Part shown: positions 1-8,174 of the stretch, in pieces
Layout: each line of letters starts with the position of its first letter
Position numbering within the stretch: the first letter of the stretch is position 1
Origin: Geodermatophilus saharensis
GTDB lineage: Bacteria; Actinomycetota; Actinomycetes; Mycobacteriales; Geodermatophilaceae
Assembly: GCF_900188205.1 (NCBI RefSeq)
Contig: NZ_FZOH01000011.1
Span: 62,001 to 126,000, forward strand
Direction of reading: 5' to 3'
DNA length: 64,000 nt
The notes under the pieces: model-generated
The model's database searches: none
What the model was told of the DNA's origin: nothing
What the model saw: the letters and a program-made list of their open reading frames with translations, nothing else
Made by a program: the position numbers and the translations under genes

Positions 1-527
1 CCCGCTTCCTCAACGTCACCAGCGAGATGGCCGGCCTCGCCCGCTCCGGCCCGATCAAGACCCAGAGCGACGGCGTCATGGCCGTGCTGCGCTCCCCGCA
101 GACGGCGGTGCACCTGGTCACCCTGCTGGAGGACATGCCGGTGCAGGAGACCGCCGACGCGATCGCCGAGCTGACCGAGGCCGGCCTGCCGGTCGGGTCG
201 GTGATCGTCAACATGGCCACCGAGCCGGCCCTGCCGGCCGAGGACCTCGTCCGCGCCGCCGCGGGCCGGCTCACCGGCGCCGACCTCGCGCCCGGCCTGA
301 CCGCGGCCGGCCTGCCCGAGGACACCGACCTGGCCGAGGCGCTGGCCGCCGAGGTCGTCGAGCACGCCCAGCGGTGGGCCGCCCAGGACGCGCTGCGCGC
401 CCGCGTGGAGTCCCTCGGCCGACCGACGGTGGAGCTGCCGCTGCTGCCCGGGCCGATGGACCTCGGCTGCCTGTTCGAGCTGGCCGGCCGGCTCGAGGAG
501 CACCTCGGCGCGGAGGTGGCGGCGTGA
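1..527 (+). CDS. ArsA-family ATPase, first subunit (5' truncated by window edge)
   Basis: This is the C-terminal part of an ArsA/GET3-like anion-transporting ATPase; the reading frame is open from base 3, so the true start lies upstream of the window. The remaining ~175 residues read through the family's regulatory segment ([14 protein letters not shown] near the beginning) and end in a helical tail; the P-loop is not in the window. The stop overlaps the GTG of the next ArsA-like gene by 4 bp, so the two are co-translated and probably form a heterodimer. In mycobacteria the equivalent pair (Rv3679/Rv3680, from memory) sits next to ponA2, as here. The real substrate is unknown; arsenite export is unlikely because no arsenic genes are near. 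Confidence 0.85.
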   Translation, partial: RFLNVTSEMAGLARSGPIKTQSDGVMAVLRSPQTAVHLVTLLEDMPVQETADAIAELTEAGLPVGSVIVNMATEPALPAEDLVRAAAGRLTGADLAPGLTAAGLPEDTDLAEALAAEVVEHAQRWAAQDALRARVESLGRPTVELPLLPGPMDLGCLFELAGRLEEHLGAEVAA

Positions 528-1768
528 CCGCGGCCGCCTCCGGGGACGCGCACCGCCCGGCCCGCGCGGCCGGCACGCCGCGCTACGCGCCGCCGGTCGA
601 CCTCGCCGAGCTGATCGCCGACCCCGACACCCGCATCGTCGTCTGCTGCGGCTCCGGCGGGGTGGGCAAGACGACGACGTCGGCGGCGCTGGCGCTGGCC
701 GCCGCGGAGGCCGGCCGCCGGGTCGTCGTCCTCACCATCGACCCCGCGCGCCGGCTGGCGCAGTCGCTGGGCCTGGGAGAGCTCGACAACGAGCCGCGGC
801 GGGTCGACGTCCCGGGGGTCGACGGCGAGCTGCACGCGATGATGCTGGACATGAAGCGCACGTTCGACGACATCGTCGTGGCGCACTCGACGCCCGAACG
901 TGCCGAGGTGATCCTGGCCAACCCCTTCTACCAGACGCTGTCGTCGTCCTTCGCCGGGACGCAGGAGTACATGGCGATGGAGAAGCTGGGGCAGCTGCGC
1001 GCGGCCGACACGTGGGACCTCATCGTCGTCGACACGCCCCCGTCCCGGTCGGCGCTGGACTTCCTCGACGCGCCCAACCGGATGAGCCGCTTCCTCGACG
1101 GCACGATGATCCGGCTGCTCACCGCGCCCGCGCGGGCCGGTGGCCGGGCCGGGTTCAAGTTCGCCAGCGCCGGGCTGCTGTTCTTCAGCCGGATCATCAG
1201 CAAGGTCCTCGGCGGCCAGCTGCTGCGCGACATCTCCGCGTTCGTCTCGGCCCTCGACACGATGTTCGGCGGGTTCCGCGAGCGGGCCACCGCCACCTAC
1301 GAGCTGCTGCGCCGGCCCGGGACGTGGTTCGTCGTCGTCGCCACGCCCGAGCCCGACGCCCTGCGCGAGGCCTCCTACTTCGTCGACCGGCTCTCCGCCG
1401 AGGGCATGCCGCTGGCCGGGCTGGTGCTCAACCGGACCCACCCGCCGGCCAGCACCCGGCTGTCGGCCACCCGCGCCGAGGTCGCCGCCGAGTCCGTCGA
1501 CGACGGCGACGGCGCCCCCGCCGCCCTGGTCGCCGGGGCGCTGCGGGTGCACGCCGAGCGGATGACGCTGGCGATGCGCGAGCAGCGGCTGGCCGACCGG
1601 TTCACCAGCGCCCACCCCGAGGTGGGCATCCGGGCGGTCCCGGCCGCGGCCGGCGACGTCCACGACCTCGAGGGTCTGCGGGTGATGGCCGAGGCGCTGA
1701 CCGGCCCCGACGACGACACGCCGACCGGCGTGCCGCGCACCCGCGTGCTGCCCGCGCGCCGCGGCTGA
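524..1768 (+). CDS. ArsA-family ATPase, second subunit
   Basis: A 414-residue ATPase of the ArsA/GET3 type (SIMIBI class P-loop NTPase). The deviant Walker [11 protein letters not shown] lies at about residues 43-52, [11 protein letters not shown] is the family's switch-I-like segment, and [15 protein letters not shown] carries the switch-II aspartate. The GTG start at 524 overlaps the previous stop by 4 bp; an upstream in-frame ATG at 374 is rejected because it lies inside the partner gene. Together with the preceding gene it makes a two-subunit ATPase; the mycobacterial homologues are linked to stress tolerance (recollection). In many actinobacteria a whiB gene follows, but here only 40 bp separate it from the PBP gene. 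Confidence 0.9.
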   Translation: MTAAASGDAHRPARAAGTPRYAPPVDLAELIADPDTRIVVCCGSGGVGKTTTSAALALAAAEAGRRVVVLTIDPARRLAQSLGLGELDNEPRRVDVPGVDGELHAMMLDMKRTFDDIVVAHSTPERAEVILANPFYQTLSSSFAGTQEYMAMEKLGQLRAADTWDLIVVDTPPSRSALDFLDAPNRMSRFLDGTMIRLLTAPARAGGRAGFKFASAGLLFFSRIISKVLGGQLLRDISAFVSALDTMFGGFRERATATYELLRRPGTWFVVVATPEPDALREASYFVDRLSAEGMPLAGLVLNRTHPPASTRLSATRAEVAAESVDDGDGAPAALVAGALRVHAERMTLAMREQRLADRFTSAHPEVGIRAVPAAAGDVHDLEGLRVMAEALTGPDDDTPTGVPRTRVLPARRG

Positions 1769-1795
1769 GACCGGGCTGCGGGCCCGGTCACGCCG

Positions 1796-1801
1796 TACAT
1801 T
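1796..1801 (+). promoter_or_regulatory. candidate -10 box of the PBP gene
   Basis: TACATT lies 7 nt before the ATG at 1809, which has no Shine-Dalgarno. The geometry fits a leaderless transcript starting at or next to the start codon. No clear -35 box is visible. Confidence 0.4.
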
Positions 1802-1808
1802 GGCGGCG

Positions 1809-3953
1809 ATGTCTGCTGCCTCCCGCGCCAGGGCCCTGGCCAAGCTCGTCGCGCTGATCGTCGTCGCCGGCGCACTCGTCGCCGGCATGCTGCTGCCCGT
1901 CGTCGGCGGCTCGGGCGTGGTGGCGCGCAACTCCGCGTCCCTGCTCGACGCACTCCCGGTGGAGCTGACCGACGCCACCCCGGCGGGCAACTCCCGGGTG
2001 CTGGCGGCCGACGGGTCGCTGATCACGAACTTCTACACCAACAACCGCACGGTCGTGACCGCCGACCAGATCGCCGAGGTCATGAAGCAGGCGCTGGTCG
2101 CGATCGAGGACTCCCGCTTCTACGAGCACAACGGCCTGGACGTGCAGGGCACGCTGCGCGCGGCGGTGACCAACCTGACGGCCGGGTCGGTGCAGGAGGG
2201 CGGCTCGACGATCACCCAGCAGCTGGTCAAGCAGACCCTGCTGGAGACCGCCGACACCCCCGAGGAGCGGACGGCGGCCACCGAGCAGGACGGTGTCGAG
2301 GGCCTGTCCCGCAAGCTGCGCGAGGCCCGGCTGGCCCTCGCCCTGGAGGACACCTACTCCAAGGACGAGATCCTCACCCGCTACCTCAACATCGTGTACT
2401 TCGGCCGCGGCGCCTACGGCATCCAGGCCGCCGCCCAGCGCTACTTCAGCGTCAACGCCATCGACCTGACCCTGCCCCAGGCCGCCATGCTGGCCGGGCT
2501 GGTGCAGAGCCCGTCCAACGACGACCCGATCGCCAACCCGGAGAACGGCCAGACGCGGCGCAACCAGGTGCTGCAGCGGATGTTCGACCTCGGCTACATC
2601 TCCGAGGCCGAGCTGACCGAGATCTCCGCCCAGCCGGTGCAGGTGGCCGAGGGCCTCAGCCCGGCCAACGGCTGCATCGACGCCGTCATCGGCGGCTTCT
2701 TCTGCGCCTACACGCAGGGCTACCTCACCGGAGTCCTGGGGCTGACCCAGGAGCAGCTCGACAACGGCGGGCTGACCATCCAGACGACGCTGGACACGCA
2801 GCTGCAGACCCTCGCCGACCAGTCGGTGCTCAACACCCTGCCGATGGGCGACCCGCTGGCGGCGGTGTTCACGGCCCTCAAGCCGGGCTCCGGCGACGTG
2901 ATGGCGATGGCCGTCAACCGCCGCTACGGCTGCGACGACCCCGACTGCGAGTCCGTCGTCCTGCACACCGCGGCCAGCAAGGGCGCCGGCTCCACGTACA
3001 AGACCTTCACCGCCGCGGCGGCGCTCGAGGCCGGCATCGGCGCCGGCACCGTGATCACGACGCCGGGTGACCAGTACACCTCCCGCGTGTTCCGCGGCCC
3101 CTCCTGCGGCGGTGACCGGGAGCAGTCCAACGGGATGTACTGCGTCCAGAACGTCGGCGACTACCCCGACACCCTCGACATGGTCGACGCGCTGGTCCGC
3201 TCCTCGAACACCTACTTCCTGGCGCTGGAGGACCGCCTCGGCAGCGTCGAGGGCCCGGTGCGGATGGCCGAGCGGATGGGCATGACCTTCGACCAGCCCA
3301 CCCAGAACTCCGCCGACGAGATCATCGACGGGAACTTCGGCTCCTTCACCCTCGGCGCCGAGGCCACCAGCCCGATGGACCTGGCCAACGCCTACGCCAC
3401 GCTGGCCGCCCAGGGGACCCGGTGCACCCCGACCCCGGTGCTGCAGGTCCTCGACCGCAACGGCCAGCCCCTCACCGGCGAGGACGGCCAGCCGCTGGTC
3501 AAGGACGACAACTGCACGCCGGAGTCCATCCCGCCGAACATCGCCAACACGCTGGCCACCATCCTCATCGGCGACACCTCCAGCCCGGTGGGCACCGGCC
3601 AGCGGGCCGGGATCCCCGGGCGCGGGGTCGCCGGCAAGACCGGCACCGCCCAGGGCCGCGACTCGGTGGCCTTCGTCGGGGTCCTGCCCGAGTACGCAGG
3701 CAGCGTCATGGTGTTCAACCCCAAGGAGAAGCAGGACGTCGGCGGCTACGGCGGCAACATGCCGGCCGCGATCTGGCGGGACGCGTTCGAGCCCTACCTG
3801 GCCGACAAGCCCACCTCGTTCTTCCCGCCGGTCGACCCGGCCCTCATGGGCGGCGGCCCGGCTCCCGCCGCGCCCGGCGGCAACCGCGGCAACGGTGGCA
3901 ACGGAGGCCGCAACGGCGGGAACGGCGGCACCGGATGGTGGAACGGCGGATAG
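1809..3953 (+). CDS. ponA2: bifunctional class A penicillin-binding protein (glycosyltransferase/transpeptidase)
   Basis: A 714-residue peptidoglycan synthase anchored by one N-terminal membrane helix (about residues 8-32). The GT51 domain shows EDSRFYEHNG with the catalytic glutamate near residue 100, and GGSTITQQLVKQ. The transpeptidase domain has the nucleophile motif STYK near residue 395, SSN (VRSSNTYF) and KTGTA. It ends in a low-complexity Gly/Asn tail instead of the PASTA domain of mycobacterial PonA2. ATG 1809 is preferred over TTG 1800 because a -10-like box precedes it. It follows the ArsA pair in the orientation seen around ponA2 in mycobacteria, but the whiB gene usually found between them is missing. 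The symbol rests on synteny. Confidence 0.92.
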   Translation: MSAASRARALAKLVALIVVAGALVAGMLLPVVGGSGVVARNSASLLDALPVELTDATPAGNSRVLAADGSLITNFYTNNRTVVTADQIAEVMKQALVAIEDSRFYEHNGLDVQGTLRAAVTNLTAGSVQEGGSTITQQLVKQTLLETADTPEERTAATEQDGVEGLSRKLREARLALALEDTYSKDEILTRYLNIVYFGRGAYGIQAAAQRYFSVNAIDLTLPQAAMLAGLVQSPSNDDPIANPENGQTRRNQVLQRMFDLGYISEAELTEISAQPVQVAEGLSPANGCIDAVIGGFFCAYTQGYLTGVLGLTQEQLDNGGLTIQTTLDTQLQTLADQSVLNTLPMGDPLAAVFTALKPGSGDVMAMAVNRRYGCDDPDCESVVLHTAASKGAGSTYKTFTAAAALEAGIGAGTVITTPGDQYTSRVFRGPSCGGDREQSNGMYCVQNVGDYPDTLDMVDALVRSSNTYFLALEDRLGSVEGPVRMAERMGMTFDQPTQNSADEIIDGNFGSFTLGAEATSPMDLANAYATLAAQGTRCTPTPVLQVLDRNGQPLTGEDGQPLVKDDNCTPESIPPNIANTLATILIGDTSSPVGTGQRAGIPGRGVAGKTGTAQGRDSVAFVGVLPEYAGSVMVFNPKEKQDVGGYGGNMPAAIWRDAFEPYLADKPTSFFPPVDPALMGGGPAPAAPGGNRGNGGNGGRNGGNGGTGWWNGG

Positions 3954-3971
3954 CCGGTCACGCGCCGCGGC

Positions 3972-4424
3972 TCACCCCAGCTGGCGGCGGACCTCCGCGG
4001 CGACCCGGCCGCCCTCGGCGCGGCCGGCGACGGCCGCGGTGGCCGCACCCATCACCCGGCCCATGTCCTTCATCCCGGTCGCGCCGATGCGGGTGACGAC
4101 GTCGGCGACCAGCGCCGCGAGGTCGGCGTCGTCGAGCTGCGCGGGCAGGTAGCCGGCCACGACCTCGCCCTCGGCGCGCTCGCGGCCGGCCTGCTCGGCG
4201 CGGCCGGCCGCGTCGAAGGCCTCCGCCGCCTCCCGGCGCCGCTTGGCCTCGCGCCGCAGCACCCCCGTCACCTCGTCGTCGGACAGCTCGCGGGCCTCCT
4301 TGCCGGCGACCTCCTCGGCGCTCACCGCCGCGAGCACCATCCGCAGCGTGGCGGTGCGCAGCTCGTCACGGGACTTCATGGCACTGGTGAGGTCGGCGCG
4401 CAGCCGGCCCTTGAGGTCGGACAC
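3972..4424 (-). CDS. GatB/YqeY domain-containing protein
   Basis: A 150-residue protein of the YqeY family, which resembles the tRNA-binding tail domain of the amidotransferase subunit GatB. Typical features are LKGRLRADLTSAMKSRDE at the start, the helical LRREAKRRREAAEAFDAAGR region and the C-terminal GATGMKDMGRVMGA turn. GTG 4424 is chosen because the family begins with this LKxxL helix and a G-rich stretch lies just upstream; the ATG at 4460 would add 12 unlikely residues. The gene converges on the PBP gene with 18 bp between stops and is divergent from the metallophosphoesterase. The precise role of free-standing YqeY proteins is not established. Confidence 0.88.
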   Translation of the reverse strand: MSDLKGRLRADLTSAMKSRDELRTATLRMVLAAVSAEEVAGKEARELSDDEVTGVLRREAKRRREAAEAFDAAGRAEQAGRERAEGEVVAGYLPAQLDDADLAALVADVVTRIGATGMKDMGRVMGAATAAVAGRAEGGRVAAEVRRQLG

Positions 4425-4481
4425 GCCCCCAGCCTGGCACGACGTCACCGGCACGCCCACGCCGGTGGCGCGGGCGGCCCG

Positions 4482-4487
4482 TAGGCT
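4482..4487 (+). promoter_or_regulatory. candidate -10 box, metallophosphoesterase gene
   Basis: TAGGCT lies 8 nt upstream of the GTG at 4496, with no Shine-Dalgarno between. This matches the leaderless arrangement seen at several genes in this window. Confidence 0.4.
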
Positions 4488-4495
4488 CGGGCACC

Positions 4496-5407
4496 GTGCG
4501 CTGGTACACCGCCCTGCCCACGGCCGCCGTCGCCACCGGCACCGCCACCGTGGCCTACGCCTCGCTGTACGAGCGCACCCGCTGGACGCTGCGCCGCTTC
4601 GAGGTGCCCGTGCTGGCCCCGGGCTCCGCGCCGCTGACCGTGCTGCACCTGTCGGACCTGCACATGACCGCCGGGCAGCGCTCCAAGCAGGAGTGGGTGG
4701 CCGCGCTCGACGGCCTGGAGCCCGACCTGGTCGTCGACACCGGGGACAACCTCGCCGGGACCGACGCCGTCCCGGCGGTGCTGGGCTCGCTGGACCCGCT
4801 GCTCGACCGCCCGGGTGTGTTCGTGACCTCGTCCAACGACTACTACGCCCCGCGCCCGAAGAACCCGGTCGGCTACCTCACCCGCAGCCAGAAGCGGGTG
4901 CACGGCGAGGAGCTGCCGTGGCGGGACATGCGCGACGGGTTCACCGCCCGCGGCTGGCTGGACCTCACCAACGCCCGGGGCGAGCTCACCGTGGCGGGGA
5001 GGCGGATCTCCTTCGCCGGCCTCGACGACCCGCACCTGCGGCGGGACCGCTACGACGACGTCGCCGGGCCCGTCGACCCCACCGCGGACCTGCGCGTGGG
5101 CGTCGTCCACTCCCCCGAGCCCCGGGTGCTGGACCGGTTCGTCGCCGACGGCTACGACCTGCTGCTGTGCGGCCACACCCACGGCGGCCAGCTGCGGGTG
5201 CCCTTATACGGCGCCCTGGTCACCAACTGCGGCATCGACCGCGCCCACGCCCGCTGGCTGCACCGGTGGGCCGGGCCCTCACCCGAGCGGCCGGCCGGCA
5301 CCTGGCTGCACGTGTCCGCGGGCCTGGGCACCAGTCCCTTCGCCCCGGCCCGGTTCGCCTGCCCGCCGGAGGCGACGCTGCTCACGCTGACCGCGCGCAC
5401 CCCGTGA
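4496..5407 (+). CDS. metallophosphoesterase
   Basis: A 303-residue calcineurin-like phosphoesterase with an N-terminal hydrophobic segment (about residues 5-22) that may anchor it in the membrane. Metal-binding blocks are visible in order: HLSDLHM (DxH) near residue 55, VVDTGDN (GD) near 80, SSNDYY near 115 where most family members have GNHD/E, VVHSPEP, and GHTHGGQ near 225. The Asn is kept in the SSND variant. The gene follows ponA2 and the YqeY gene, similar to the mycobacterial Rv3682-Rv3683 order (recollection). The substrate is unknown; YkuE-like members act on cell-envelope or lipid phosphates. Confidence 0.85.
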   Translation: MRWYTALPTAAVATGTATVAYASLYERTRWTLRRFEVPVLAPGSAPLTVLHLSDLHMTAGQRSKQEWVAALDGLEPDLVVDTGDNLAGTDAVPAVLGSLDPLLDRPGVFVTSSNDYYAPRPKNPVGYLTRSQKRVHGEELPWRDMRDGFTARGWLDLTNARGELTVAGRRISFAGLDDPHLRRDRYDDVAGPVDPTADLRVGVVHSPEPRVLDRFVADGYDLLLCGHTHGGQLRVPLYGALVTNCGIDRAHARWLHRWAGPSPERPAGTWLHVSAGLGTSPFAPARFACPPEATLLTLTARTP

Positions 5408-5437
5408 CCCGGCGCCGGGTCCGCTGCGCGGCTCGGC

Positions 5438-5443
5438 TACAGT
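5438..5443 (+). promoter_or_regulatory. candidate -10 box of tRNA-Pro
   Basis: TACAGT lies 14 nt upstream of the mature tRNA 5' end, so transcription would start about 8 nt before it, a normal distance for a tRNA precursor. Confidence 0.45.
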
Positions 5444-5457
5444 GGTCGAGGCACGCC

Positions 5458-5531
5458 CGGGGTGTGGCGCAGCTTGGTAGCGCGCGTCGTTCGGGACGAC
5501 GAGGCCGCAGGTTCAAATCCTGTCACCCCGA
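5458..5531 (+). tRNA. tRNA-Pro(CGG)
   Basis: A complete 74-nt cloverleaf. The acceptor CGGGGTG (5458-5464) pairs perfectly with CACCCCG (5524-5530). The anticodon stem CGTCG/CGACG encloses the loop TTCGGGA, with anticodon CGG at 5492-5494. The T arm is GCAGG-TTCAAAT-CCTGT. CCA is not encoded. It reads CCG codons, which are abundant in this genome. Confidence 0.97.
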
Positions 5532-5536
5532 CCCAC

Positions 5537-5570
5537 CGCTCAGGGGCCGCCGGAAGGCGGCCCCTGAGCG
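5537..5570 (+). terminator. hairpin terminator after tRNA-Pro
   Basis: A perfect 15-bp GC-rich stem (5537-5551 with 5556-5570) closed by the GNRA tetraloop GGAA. It begins 6 nt after the tRNA and lacks a T-tract, as is common for actinobacterial terminators. Confidence 0.8.
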
Positions 5571-5624
5571 CGTTCCGGCCCCGTTCCGGTTGGACTCCCT
5601 CCGTGGCGGGCACCGAGGAGCCCG

Positions 5625-6977
5625 ATGACCGAGTGGCTGCTCCTCCTCGCCGCCGTGGTGCTCACGGCGCTCACCGGCTTCTTCGTCGCGGCCGAGTTCT
5701 CCCTGACGACGGTCGACCGGGGCCGCGTCGAGGAGGCCGCCCGGGCCGGCGACGCGGGCGCGGGCGGCGTGGCGACCGCACTGCGCTCGCTGTCGACCCA
5801 GCTGTCGGCGGCCCAGCTCGGCATCACGCTGACCACCCTCATCGTCGGCTACCTCGCCGAGCCCGCGATCGGCCGCCTGCTGCACGGCCCGCTGGAGTCC
5901 CTGGGCCTGTCCGCGGGGGCGGCCACCGGCGTCTCCTACGGCCTGGCGCTGGCCCTGGCGACGACGCTGCAGATGCTGCTGGGGGAGCTGGGGCCCAAGA
6001 ACCTCGCCATCGCCAACCCGCTGGGGGTCGCCCGCTGGGTGGCGCCGGGGATGCGGGCCTTCACCGCCGTCTTCGGCGTCGTCGTCCGGTCCCTGCAGCG
6101 GCTGGCCAACGCCATCGTGCGGCGGCTGGGCTTCGAGCCGCGGGAGGAGCTGGACTCCGCCCGCGGAGCCGACGAGCTCGCCGCCGTCGCCCGCCGCTCG
6201 GCCGAGGAGGGCGACCTCTCCCCCGTCGCCGCGCGGCTGCTGGAGCGCTCGCTGGGGCTGCGCGCGAAGTACGCCACCGACGTCATGACCCCGCGCACCC
6301 GGCTGTGGACGCTGCGGGCCAGCGCCAGCGCGGCCGACGTCATCGCCGCGGCCACCGAGTCGGGGAACTCGCGGTTCCCCGTGTACGGCTCCGACCTCGA
6401 CGAGGTCACCGGCGTCGTGCACGTCAAGCGGGCGGTCGCGGTGCCGGAGGCCGAGCGCTCCCGCCGCACCGCCGGGGAACTGGCCGACCCGGTGCTCGCG
6501 GTGCCGTCGTCGCTGCGGCTGGAGCGGCTGCTGGACCTGCTGCGCGAGCAGGGCCTGCAGATCGCCCTCGTCGTCGACGAGTGGGGCGCCACGCACGGGG
6601 TGGTGACGCTGGAGGACATCGTCGAGGAGCTCGTCGGCGAGATCACCGACGAGACCGACCGCCCGCTGCGCACGCTGCGCCGGCTCGACGACGGCCAGTG
6701 GCTGCTGTCGGGGCTGCTGCGGCCCGACGAGGTGCTCGAGCGCACCCGGATCGCGGTGCCCGAGGGTCGCTACGAGACGCTGTCGGGCTTCCTCGCCGAG
6801 CGGCTGCAGCGGCTCCCCGAGGTGGGCGACACCGTGGAACTCGAGGGGGCCCGGCTGACCGTGGAGAGCCTCGACGGCCGCCGGGTCGCCCGGGTGCGCG
6901 CCGAGCAGACCGTGCACCTCCCGGCGGGGGCGACGGCGTCGGCCCGGCAGCGCGCCGAGCGGGCGGTGGCGGCGTGA
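5625..6977 (+). CDS. CNNM/CBS-domain membrane protein (hemolysin-C/CorC type), long paralogue
   Basis: A 450-residue membrane protein of the CNNM (DUF21)-CBS-CorC_HlyC architecture. The N-terminal DUF21 has about three to four membrane helices, starting with WLLLLAAVVLTALTGFFVAAEF. Two CBS repeats follow (MTPRTRLWTL... and VPSSLRLERLLDLLREQ, with VTLEDIVEELVGEI). The C-terminal CorC_HlyC domain begins around WLLSGLLRPDEV. Related proteins act in Mg2+/Co2+ efflux or homeostasis (family knowledge; substrate not shown here). ATG 5625 has GAGGAG 8 nt upstream. It overlaps the next paralogue by 4 bp, so the two are an operon. Confidence 0.9.
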   Translation: MTEWLLLLAAVVLTALTGFFVAAEFSLTTVDRGRVEEAARAGDAGAGGVATALRSLSTQLSAAQLGITLTTLIVGYLAEPAIGRLLHGPLESLGLSAGAATGVSYGLALALATTLQMLLGELGPKNLAIANPLGVARWVAPGMRAFTAVFGVVVRSLQRLANAIVRRLGFEPREELDSARGADELAAVARRSAEEGDLSPVAARLLERSLGLRAKYATDVMTPRTRLWTLRASASAADVIAAATESGNSRFPVYGSDLDEVTGVVHVKRAVAVPEAERSRRTAGELADPVLAVPSSLRLERLLDLLREQGLQIALVVDEWGATHGVVTLEDIVEELVGEITDETDRPLRTLRRLDDGQWLLSGLLRPDEVLERTRIAVPEGRYETLSGFLAERLQRLPEVGDTVELEGARLTVESLDGRRVARVRAEQTVHLPAGATASARQRAERAVAA

Positions 6978-8104
6978 GCGACGTCGTCAGCCTGCTGGTC
7001 CTGGTCGCCCTGCTGCTGGGCAACGCCTTCTTCGTGGCCGCGGAGTTCGCCCTGGTGTCGGCCCGGGTCGACCAGATCGAGCCGCGCGCCGCGACCGGCT
7101 CGCCCCGCGCGGTCAAGACGCTGGCCGCGATGCGCGACGTCTCGCGGAACATGGCCGGCGCGCAGCTGGGCATCACGCTGTGCTCGCTGGGCCTCGGCGC
7201 CGTCGGCGAGCCCGCCGTCGCCCACCTCATCGAGGCGCCGCTGCACGCCGCGCACGTCCCCGACGCGCTGCTGCACCCCATCGCGCTGGTCGTCGCGCTG
7301 TCGCTGGTGACCGTGCTGCACATGGTGCTCGGCGAGATGGTCCCCAAGAACATCACCATCGCCGGGCCCGACCGCGCGGCGCTGGTGCTCGGCCCGGCGC
7401 TGGCCGCCTTCACGCGCCTGCTGCGGCCGGTGATCTGGTTCTTCAACACCACGGCCAACCTCTTCGTGCGGCTGTTCGGCGCCACCCCCACCGACGAGGT
7501 GGCGGCCAGCTTCGACGAGGGCGAGATCCGGTCGATGATCACCCAGTCCCGGCGGGAGGGGCTGCTGGGCACCGAGGTGAGCACGCTGGCCGCCGGGGCG
7601 CTGACCTTCGGGCAGCACACGGTCGAGGACGTGCTGCTGCCGATGGACGCCGTGGTCACCGTTCCGCGCTCGACCACGCCGCGGCAGCTCGAGGCCGTCG
7701 TCGCCGAGCACGGCTTCAGCCGGTACCCGGTGGCCGGCGACGACGGCGCGCTGCTCGGCTTCGTGCACGTCAAGGACGCGCTGCGCACCACCGGCGCGGA
7801 CCGCGACCGGCCGCTGCCCGAGGAGTTCCTGACCCCGCTGGTGCCGATCGCGCCGGGGACGAAGCTGCCCGAGGTGCTGTCGGAGATGCGCGCGCAGGGC
7901 GCCCACCTCGGTGGCGTGGTGGGCACCGACGGCGGGCAGCGGCGGACCGTGGGCCTGGTGGCGCTCGAGGACGTGCTCGAGCTGCTCATCGGCGACGTCC
8001 GCGACGCCGCCGCCGAGCACACGCGGGCGATGGCCGACCGGGCCACCCGCGGCGGCCGCGGCCGGGCCGGGTACCCGACCGGGGCCGGCGCCGGAGGCCG
8101 CTGA
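6974..8104 (+). CDS. CNNM/CBS-domain membrane protein, short paralogue lacking the CorC domain
   Basis: A 376-residue paralogue of the preceding gene, started by a GTG that overlaps its stop (GTGA). The DUF21 membrane domain opens with LLVLVALLLGNAFFVAAEFALVSAR, retaining the FFVAAEF signature. Two CBS domains follow (LLPMDAVVTVPRST and VALEDVLELLIGDV). After the second CBS domain there is only a charged, Gly/Arg-rich tail, so the C-terminal CorC_HlyC domain of the long paralogue is missing. Tandem long/short pairs are common in actinobacteria and may form heterodimers through their CBS modules; that is inference. Confidence 0.9.
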   Translation: MSDVVSLLVLVALLLGNAFFVAAEFALVSARVDQIEPRAATGSPRAVKTLAAMRDVSRNMAGAQLGITLCSLGLGAVGEPAVAHLIEAPLHAAHVPDALLHPIALVVALSLVTVLHMVLGEMVPKNITIAGPDRAALVLGPALAAFTRLLRPVIWFFNTTANLFVRLFGATPTDEVAASFDEGEIRSMITQSRREGLLGTEVSTLAAGALTFGQHTVEDVLLPMDAVVTVPRSTTPRQLEAVVAEHGFSRYPVAGDDGALLGFVHVKDALRTTGADRDRPLPEEFLTPLVPIAPGTKLPEVLSEMRAQGAHLGGVVGTDGGQRRTVGLVALEDVLELLIGDVRDAAAEHTRAMADRATRGGRGRAGYPTGAGAGGR

Positions 8105-8174
8105 CGACGGGCCCGGGCACCGGCGACGGTGCACCATCGAGGGCACGGGTCGCACACCGACGAGGGGAACGGCG

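Noticed and set aside
374-523. N-terminal extension of the second ArsA-like protein from ATG 374
   Set aside because: It would overlap the first ArsA gene by ~150 bp and encodes Arg/Pro/Gly low complexity; GTG 524 with a 4-bp overlap fits better.
5537-5570. tRNA-adjacent hairpin as an attachment site (attB) remnant
   Set aside because: It is a perfect terminator-like stem with a GNRA loop; no integrase, direct repeat of the tRNA 3' end or foreign DNA is nearby.
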